From the NCBI RefSeq assembly GCF_004210375.1, contig NC_134825.1, positions 70,423,558 through 70,487,557 on the forward strand: a DNA stretch of 64,000 nt. The letters run 5' to 3'. The position numbers were made by a program, and so were the translations under genes. This DNA is from Tachypleus tridentatus. Taxonomy: Eukaryota > Arthropoda > Merostomata > Xiphosura > Limulidae. The notes under the pieces were generated by a model that had not been told where the DNA came from, made no database searches, and worked only from the letters and a program-made list of their open reading frames with translations. This document shows positions 55,901 through 64,000 of this stretch, one piece after another (within the stretch, counting starts at the first letter, position 1; every line of letters begins with the position of its first letter).

Positions 55901-58322
55901 GCTCAATGATCTTATCTGAAGACTGGTGTTCTTCAAGTGATTTGTGTTCATTATCTTCAAGAGTTAATGATTCATCTTTAACAACTTTTTCACATGTTTT
56001 ATCTTCTTCTTCTTCTTCTTTGGGACTCGAGGTTTCCACTGGAAGACTATCTTGATCCTTTTTTATTGGTAACAAATCTTTCAATTTTGCTTTTTTCTTC
56101 TTTTTTTCCTTCCTGGTCTGCTTTCTGCTTTCAGTAGCTGTATCACCTTTAAGAATTTTACTGACAACACTTGAAGAGTTTTGACCATGGGATTTTATTC
56201 CCTTTTTTTTCTTTTTTACTTTTTTTTCCAACAATGCTAAAACATTGTAGGCCTCTGGCTTCTCTTTGATCTTTTTTACCCTTTTCTTTTCTTTCTTAGA
56301 CAAATTTTTATCATCCCATATATCTTCATTAGGATCAAACGTTTTCAGCTGTTTTTTGCTTTCCTTTTTCTTTTTATCTTTCTTTTTAGATTTTTCTCCT
56401 CCTGTCTCTGTGTTATCAGTTGCAGCAAACTCTCTGGCCACATCCACAAACTTATAGACAGAAGGCAAGCACTCTTTCTCTTCTGTTTTTATATCACAAT
56501 TATCAGACTTTCCTTCCTTAACCTTTTTTTTTTCTTTTAGTTTCTTTGACTTGGGTTTTATCTGCTTGTTTTTGTACTCAATGTCCTCTCCTTCAACATT
56601 CTTTTTTGTTTTTCCTTTCCCTTTACATTTCATTTCCAATGAATTCAACAATGACATACTTTTTTTCACTTGTTTTGAGAGTTTTGTTTTCTTTTTCTTA
56701 CTTTCTTTTCTAGAAGTAGATACACAAACTTCTTGGGAATTTTCTGCAACTCCATCAATCAAATTTTCTTTTGGTTCATCACAGCTTTTCTCTGCACTTT
56801 CAATGCTCTTTGTCTCCAACCCAATTTTCTTTTCGATATCCAATTCATCAAGGTGCATCTCTTCTGCATCTTTTGGTTCTACCATAGTACTTTCATCAAA
56901 ACAATCTCCATGACTACCTGTACCATCAGAAACTACTAACTCATTTGTCTGCACTTCTGTCTCAGGACAGCTAACTACATTTTGGGTAGTCAGAAGAATG
57001 TCAGGAGTTATCTCCTCCTTGTTTACTTTGTCTACTAAGATAGGCTTCATAGGTAGACCATCACTTTCTTGTTTAATGGAGTCACTCTCAGTATCTTGAA
57101 GTGCCTCGCTTCCACAGTGTTCCTCACAGTCACTGCTACTATGCAGTTTCTGCAATGATGACTCACAGTCATTAAGAACATCTTTTGAAGGCACAGTCTC
57201 TGACTGTGTATGAACTGTTTCATCTTGAGGGTGAATCATAATTTCATTCTTTATATCACCTGCTTCATGATTTTCAATAGCCAGAGTCAGATTGTTATCA
57301 TCTTCCACTTCTGATTTTAAAACAACAGCCTGAAAGCCAGTCTTTTTATTCAATAGTTGTTCACTCTTTTTCGTTTCTAAATTTAAGGGTTTTTTTGGAA
57401 CCTTCATACATTCTTCAGTGAAAAACTTGGGAGAAACTTTGCCATCTTTTTGAAGATTCATTTCCATGTCATTATTTCCACAGCAAAGGACAGCTCCCTT
57501 TTTCTCAACACATGCCACATTATGTTTATTATCAGAGTCTAAGCTAGACGTTGTAACTTGAGATTCAACGTCCAGTTTAGTATCTTCAAGCAATATATTT
57601 GAATCTTTGCACAATGGTGCAACTAGTAAATCATCAACACTGATCTTCTCTGTGTGCAACTTATCATCAGATTTACAAATCTGGCTTTTCACTTTTTCTA
57701 TTTCACCATCTTCCACTTCTTTGGGTAAAAAATCAGAAAAATCCTTTTTTTCCTTTGCATTACTTATAATTTCTTTATTGAAGGGATCTGAGTTACTTCT
57801 TTCTTCTTCACTATCAATCTTCTCCTCAAAAGAACACTGTTGAAATTCTATTTTCTTATCTGAAGTGACCATTTTTATCTTTTCATCTTCTGCACTACTA
57901 GTTTCCTCCATGTTTGCTTCTAGGTTACTGCATAATGTATTTTCATCCGAATCAGTGAACTTTGTGCCTTCTTGTGCTTCACCTTCTATTTCAACTTGTT
58001 CATTTGAGTCTTCCTGATCTTTCCGATTCTTCTTCATTTCACCAAATACCTCAGTTTCACACCCATCAAAAGAACGATCAGTCAAATCAGTCAAAGATGA
58101 AATAGATAGTTCAGACCTACTGCGTGTAAAGGGTCTTCTGGTTTGGCCAGACTGTACAGATCTGATACTTCTCTGTGCATCTGATGATAAATCTGGATCT
58201 GCCTGTTCATCAACATCATCTACAGAGTGCTGGGGTTCCACATAACTTGACTTAGTTTCTTTTCCAGAAACAGATAACTTTGAAACTTTTTCTCTTGATA
58301 AAACTTTCCTCATGCTTTTTAT
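52933..58322 (-). CDS. ARID4A/ARID4B (RBBP1)-like protein, C-terminal three exons (partial gene)
   Basis: Exons on the minus strand: 58322-55310 (3013 bp), 53580-53455 (126 bp) and 53084-52933 (152 bp with stop TGA at 52935-52933). Splice sites are consensus (58322 follows CTATAG; donors GTAAGA and GTGAGT; acceptors TTATTTCAG and TTTTTAG), and both junctions are phase 1, giving about 1096 residues. The large exon is acidic and serine-rich, then strongly lysine-rich ([18 protein letters not shown]), as in a nuclear disordered region. The end carries [13 protein letters not shown] and a coiled coil [20 protein letters not shown] with [18 protein letters not shown], which I recall from the ARID4 C-terminus. 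ARID4 proteins act in SIN3/HDAC corepressor complexes. The exon is open back to its acceptor, so the first ATG (58313) need not be the start; the Tudor and ARID domains would be upstream, outside the window. Confidence 0.7.
53085..53454 (-). other. Last intron of the ARID4-like gene
   Basis: A 370-bp AT-rich intron, GTGAGT to TTTTTAG, with no other feature. Confidence 0.8.
53581..55309 (-). other. Second-last visible intron of the ARID4-like gene
   Basis: 1729 bp from donor GTAAGA (at 55309) to acceptor TTATTTCAG (at 53581). It contains a recent 149-bp tandem duplication (54164-54461) and no recognisable transposon. Confidence 0.8.
54164..54461. repeat. 149-bp near-identical tandem duplication
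   Basis: AACAAACATGAAACAAAATG starts at 54164 and again at 54313. The copies run in step for the whole unit and I see a single difference (TATACAATTT against TATATAATTT), so the duplication is young. Confidence 0.95.
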
Positions 58323-61300
58323 CTATAGAACATAAATCAGTGAAAATCAGATATTCAAAAATGCAGAGGTAAACAGAATCATTGATAATAATTTTAAATG
58401 TATTTTTAAAATATTAACTTTTACCTAATATTCTAATTTAAAATTTAGTTTTTCACTAGTTATAAGTGATTTAACTGATAACTCACTAGAAGTCTATTCA
58501 TCATTATTTTCGTCATCGTACACTGAATATTTAAAATCAAGTTCCATTCTACTGATGAGAGATATGAACTTTAATACTTAGCTTATTACATTGTGAAACT
58601 GGTTTATAAGTGAGAGCTCATATGCTCTAAATATACAACTTAATTATTTCAGAATCACATATTTCTTTATATGACTCAATGATGAGAAACCAGAATTGAA
58701 ACAGTTTTATGTTAAAAATATAGATGCCTATACTAAGTAGCAAAAAACCCATTTCATAACCACCTGGAATCTGTAGTTTTAAACAAGGTTAATTATCACA
58801 AGTCCCACTAAATCATATATTTAAGCTCTATGACTTCAGGTATTGAAAACTGTTAGTGTATTTTTAAAAACTACAAGACAAATATAAATTACCCATAATA
58901 ATTACATTAAAATCATAGGTTAAAAAAACTATTTCAAAACAGATGTTACAAACAAGATAATTAGTACAACTTGCTCAATAATTAATCACTGAACTCATAA
59001 ATATATTATACTCAATTAACAGATTATTCTCACTTGAGACTAATTTATTTTCAGATTGTTTCATATTTTCTTTAAGACATTTTCAAACTACCTTTCATTT
59101 AGTCTGATAGACATCTTCAGGTAAAAGAATTTTGGAATAAGTTATTTCTATAATCCCAAATTGTTGTAAGTTAAATTGTATTATATCTCAATGAATTACA
59201 AAACTTTAAACAAGCTAAAACATAATTAATTTAAATTTCTCACCACACATTTTCACAAGACTACTAAAACTACAGAATATATTTTGTTAATTATAAGAAA
59301 CATTATTTTGAGACACTCGTTACAGATTAGAAAAATAGTTAACAAAATGGTGACTTGTCAGGTTATTATAAGGTACAGATTAACGTCTGTTGTATACACT
59401 TAGATCTGGGGAAAACAAAAATCACATTGAGACAATCATGCATAAGGTGAACAGTAAACAATTACATCTAGATGATGAAGTATATGAATATTTCAGGCAC
59501 AACTTCAGTATCCAAAAGACAAACTTAAAAGCACAAGTCTTTTCCCCTGTTAACCCTTTAACAGTCTTGGTATAATACACAAGCTTCTATACATATTTGC
59601 ATGTGTTAAGTATTTATGCTATAACTTTTGATGCAGTGCATGCTACTTCATAAAATTTGATAGAATTTTAGTAAATATTGCAAACTTTCTGTATACAAAA
59701 AATCCAATTTTTTAATAAAGTATTTTTACTAAAGATCTGTTTGTGAATATATTGACTCTGTTTCGTTAAATTGTCCAAAAGCAAAGTTATTTTCATATTA
59801 TGATTAAACATATTATTTGTATAATCTCTAAAACCCCCTAAACATTTGTTTACAGTAAGACTTGATATTTTGTGTTATTTTCTCTACCTTAATTACATGG
59901 GGCTTGGCAATTTCACTGATCTCATAACCACCATAAAAAAAATTAGTAATTATAATGTTTTTTTCATCTTAGAATGACTACAAATAACCTAAATGTTTCA
60001 TAATGTTATACACCTATACTTATTATTTTTATTATATTAATCTTTCAGTCATGCCTGGTTAACATTACAGAAATTTGAATGACAAGGTGTAAATACACTT
60101 GTGTTACCACACCTAAGACTATAAAACTGACTTTTACAAAGTGACTTGTCATGGCTGTGTTTTAGTGGAATACTGTTTTGTAAAGTACAATCACATTTCA
60201 ATTATTATATATATGTATATAGATTATGACTATTTACAAAAAAGTTCTTAAACTTATTTTTCTTAAAATATAGAACAGTAAATAAAGAAGGAAAGCAAAC
60301 TATTTCTTCTAACTACAACCTTTGCTGCTTTATGCATGTTGCTAAGCCTTTTAAACTTTAACAAGTGAAAAAAATGAAATTTCTTTTTAGGTTATACATA
60401 TACAGTTAAATTACTGTAGAACCTACTGATAACAAAGAATTCCACTGTAATTTATCATGCTTACTAACTAAACTGTATTTAGGTCTTAAAAAAGAAATTG
60501 AGCAAATTAAGACATAACTTGCCTCCTTGAAATCTTGGTTCAAAGATTTAAACAGCTTCTAACACATTACAGTAACTGAGAAAAACACAAGGAGGACATC
60601 TTAAGCTACTCATTTGTTATTCACATGTCATATACTGAAGTGTATGTAACAGACTGTTTCCAAAAATGGAAAGAGTGAATGGGGCCACTATGTTTGATTC
60701 AGTACAAAAGCCATATCTCAAAAGCAGGAAAAAAGATACAAGGCCCATATGTTATATTATAGCTTGTCAATATTGTTTATTTAAGTTCCTAATTCATACA
60801 AAACTATTCATAAAATAGTAGCTCAAAAAGAATTTTGAATGCAAGTCAACAAATGAAATGATGTGACCTGGTCTTTGACCAGTGACCTGTCATGGTAAGA
60901 TTAAGAAAAAAAGAAAAAAAATCACACAACACTCCTGCTGGAAGTGTACCCAAAGTTTATTATTTAGAATCAGCAAAATATCCCAATTCTGCTGTCATTT
61001 TCAGGAATTGTGACAACCAATCAAGCTAAATAAATTTTAATTAATCTAAAACAATAATTGGAAATCATGATGGGAAACACCAATTTCAAGTAATTTATAA
61101 TTTTTGCAAAATTAATCAATTCAGTTATAATTTGAATTAATAATTTTATGACAATCAATATTTATAGGTAATTTATAACACTAACTGAATTAATATCCCA
61201 GCTCTAGTAAGTACAGCATTAAAAATAATACAAGAATTCAAAAAACATTTAAAATAGAAATTAAAATAACTAATAACTATGTAAATAATCTAGAATTAAT

Positions 61301-62395
61301 AATAACTTTCTTACAGAATTATTGCAAACTAGCTATTTTAAATTATACTGGTGTTGTACTACTAGAATCTTTAAAAATCTTATACGACAAAAAACCCTAA
61401 TCTCATTAGAACCTTTATCAATATTTTTTAACAAACAGTATGAACAGACAGACACTGGAATAATGTACAAAAGCCTGAGTAAACGCATTTAAGAATTACC
61501 TAAAATACACATAAAAGATCAGTTTTTGTTTCACATATTCACATAATGCTACACTACAACTAGTTGTGCTATCTACTTATGATTTTGAACTGACAAACAA
61601 ATTGACATAATAATTTTAAAGTTTTTCCAAGTTTTAAACTGGAATATTTCTGGTCACTTGCTAAATTAAATGGCAAGGGGACACTAACCATGGACCCTCA
61701 GATTCACAGTCCACCACACTAACAATAAGACCAAGCCTACCCCTAAAATATTCATTCAAATTTACACTACAAACAGTTTATGTCCCAACAGTTAGTCAGT
61801 AAACTTATTTTTCAACAAAATTAACTGATATAGCATACAAACACTATGAAACTCATTGTCCCATAGTATATAATTCATACTTATAAAATTTTAAAATTAT
61901 TCTATGTTCTTATTAAGAAATGCACAAATCTGGTTGAAGTCATCAGGTAAATTCAGTCCAGTGCCTTACTTACCATTCCCTGTCTAGTAAAAGACTGTTT
62001 TCATAGAATAATTACATTACATTTTACTTTACCATGTGTATAAAGAATAACTTTGCAACCTTCACATGGAACAAAAAATGCACTGGCATACCAGTGTCTG
62101 TTTTCTGATTAGTCAGCTATAGTGTTTCACTATCTCTGTACCTTTGACTGCAAGAACACTGTTTTTAATTCTTCTGCAAGTAAAGTTACATTTAGTTCTA
62201 TTTACAGTTCATTTCATTTTATTCAATCTCTTGTACTCCACGCTAGTTCCTTCTCTCATGATCATCTTCACAAAATAGTTTGATTATTCATTTATTTCAA
62301 CACTGAGTCTTGACTTTCACTTCAACTGTAACAAAATATTACAACTGTCTTTCTACCTAGCAGACAGGCACATGGTCTAATCTTAATATTACTTG
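58323..62395. other. Probable upstream intron or flank; no exon recognised
   Basis: 4.1 kb of AT-rich sequence upstream of the large ARID4-like exon. I looked on the minus strand for Tudor, chromo-barrel or ARID exons and saw none. The 61-codon plus ORF at 59390-59575 is not convincing. Confidence 0.4.
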
Positions 62396-62673
62396 TTTTT
62401 TTTTGTTTTTGAATTTCGCACAAAGCTACTCGAGGGCTATCTGTGGTAGCCGTCCCTAATTTAGCAGTGTAAGACTAGAGGGAAGGCAACTAGTCATCAC
62501 CACCCACCACCAACTCTTGGGCTACTCTTTTACCAATGAATAGTGGGATTGACAGTCACATTATAACACCCCCACGGCTGAAAGAGCAAGCATGTTTGGC
62601 AACATGGGGATGCGAACCCACGACCCTCAGATTACGAGTCGCACGCCTTAACACGCTTGGTCATGCTGGGCCC
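62396..62673 (-). repeat. SINE family A, full length with target duplication
   Basis: Tail (TTTCGCACAAAGCTACTCGA), body (CATCACCACCCACCACCAACT) and head (GCGAACCCACGACCCTCAGA, TTGGTCATGCTGGGCCC) are complete. Flanks CTTAATATTACT (left) and CTTAACATTACT (right) look like an 11-12 bp target duplication with one difference. Confidence 0.92.
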
Positions 62674-64000
62674 TTAACATTACTACAAACTACCTCAACT
62701 GAACAAATTCTGGTTACAGCACCCATGATCTATTTACTTTGGAAGAGATATTATCTATTTCTTTACTTTTTCCAAATTACATTTTTCCACCATGGTGTTA
62801 ATAAGTTATAATCCAAGAGATACCTCTACTTCTGGCAAGAAAGGAAGGAAAGCCAACCTCACATGAGAGTAAACAGAAAAGAAACCCAAATAACTCAGTG
62901 AAGTTACTTTTGAATTATAAATGCTTCTCCATTCAGGAGGTATACACTTTATCCATCCACTGAAATGTCTAAAGTATTGCTGGTTATGTCAAGGTTCAAT
63001 AGTTAGGAGAGCAAATGTAACTTGGTGTGATGCCTGAAACGTAAAATTTATAGAACTTGAAAAGATCACTAGGAATTTGAAAGTGTTTGAAAGCTAAAAC
63101 AGTATTTACAGGTTAAAAATATTCAAGATATTTTGTGTTATTCTCTCACTTTTGGTTTATCTAAATAGCACATGATGACAAACAGTGAATATAAAGTGTT
63201 GATGGTTGACAAGCTATTGATAATAACTAGAAAACCTCAGACTATAGATAAAAAAAATACAGTTACATTAAGAGACCTAATAAGTCTCGATTAAATGATG
63301 CTTGAGCTCTATGCATATATGTAAATATATGTACATGTTGACAGACCAAAGGATCTAGTTTGCTCTTACTAACTTTTCCTTCATGTGTGATAGTTTGAAA
63401 GTTACTTCATATTATGTTTACTTTTAATTTTTTGTACTGTTTTCTGATAATGATGTTGACTTTAATTATATTCTGCTTCAACAGCCATTTATTTTGTTTC
63501 ATTCGCTTCTTATATTGAAATTTTAATTTGATTTTAGTGACTGTTCATAATCCTTGTACAATCTGCAGTTGTTTCCTCTGTTTCTTGGTTTTTAACTTTT
63601 CAATTTCCTTTCCTGATTTATGTTCATTATCATTTTCTAAAATTACCTTTAATACATTTGGTTTAAAACAAAGTCTGTTTCTATGTTTGTATTTGAAAGG
63701 CTTTTATTTTGTGATATATTTCATACGCCCATCAAAAATAAAGAACAGGTTTCCCTGTAGTTACTTGTATATATCCTCCATATATTACAGGTTTTTCACT
63801 TTTGTATTCTATACCTTTAAGATTATTGATAATTTACCTTGTAATGTAGGTTGTGTTTTTTGTTTTGCATTTTATATCATGACAAATTTTTATATTTTAC
63901 TGATATACTCTTAATATGCATTATTAATTTAGCTGGTAATGTGTCATAAACAGGATAACTGTCAAGCTCATAAGTCTATGATTTGATGACTTCAATATCA
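62674..64000. other. No recognisable feature
   Basis: AT-rich to the window end. The 128-codon plus ORF at 63528-63914 is Phe/Ile/Tyr-rich, as expected from AT-rich noncoding DNA, and shows no domain. I do not call it a gene. Confidence 0.4.

Noticed and set aside
56551-56913. 120-codon plus-strand ORF rich in Phe and Ser
   Set aside because: Antisense to the lysine/serine-rich ARID4-like exon; the composition is what the complement of AAA/GAA codons gives.
63528-63914. 128-codon plus-strand ORF with hydrophobic stretches
   Set aside because: Phe/Ile/Tyr/Leu richness is expected from TTT/TAT-rich noncoding DNA; no domain, no splice context.
1-64000. CRISPR arrays, bacterial operons, endogenous viral genes
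   Set aside because: Tandem repeats here lack spacer structure; coding signals are eukaryotic or transposon-derived; I saw no capsid, envelope or LTR-type gag-pol reading frame.

Overview
This is a eukaryotic, AT-rich, gene-poor window with spliced genes and a dense, mostly decayed load of transposable elements. It looks like a chelicerate, most likely a horseshoe crab. That call rests on two tRNA-headed SINE families I recognise from memory as typical of horseshoe crab DNA, on arthropod-type mobile elements, and on the two host genes. No database was searched, so the species is inference.

Two host loci stand out. (1) At 52.9-58.3 kb on the minus strand are the last three exons of a large lysine-rich nuclear protein. 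One 3.0 kb exon is followed by two small ones, all joining in phase 1, and the C-terminal coiled coil resembles the ARID4A/ARID4B (RBBP1) tail. The N-terminal Tudor/ARID-type domains, if present, lie beyond the right edge. (2) At 28.1-34.5 kb on the plus strand is a decayed but still intron-bearing copy of a BCL11-type zinc-finger gene (vertebrate BCL11A/B, fly CG9650). It keeps its splice sites and reading phase, its N-terminal CCHC finger region, a RLRQLAG segment and a near-intact C-terminal three-finger cluster. It is broken by frameshifts, stops and a Tc1-like insertion. Because it kept its intron it is not a processed copy, and it could be a relic of the whole-genome duplications reported for horseshoe crabs.

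Layout. 0-10.9 kb: SINEs, a broken Tc1-like transposase, small tandem repeats. 10.9-15.3 kb: a hAT transposon bounded by perfect 8-bp target duplications, with a frameshifted ZMYM/DUF4371-type transposase. 17-24 kb: SINEs and a non-LTR retrotransposon into which a 2.06 kb DNA transposon (CAC-type termini, 3-bp duplication) inserted; removing it restores the retrotransposon reading frame exactly. The inserted element carries a broken copy of a protein family I know only as 'uncharacterised' in arthropods, here suggested to be a CMC-like transposase. 24.8-25.8 and 29.1-29.6 kb: two pogo-like deletion derivatives. 30.2-30.6 kb: a SINE dimer within one target-site duplication. 39.5-41.4 kb: a Penelope-like element with reverse transcriptase, GIY-YIG endonuclease and a hammerhead-ribozyme-like 3' motif. 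43.3-45.6 kb: a Tigger element. 45.6-51.1 kb: AT-rich DNA with nothing recognisable. 51.1-52.2 kb: a mariner. 58.3-64 kb: the probable upstream intron or flank of the ARID4-like gene with one SINE.

No CRISPR, operon, bacterial or clear viral sequence was seen, and no intact mobile-element ORF remains.
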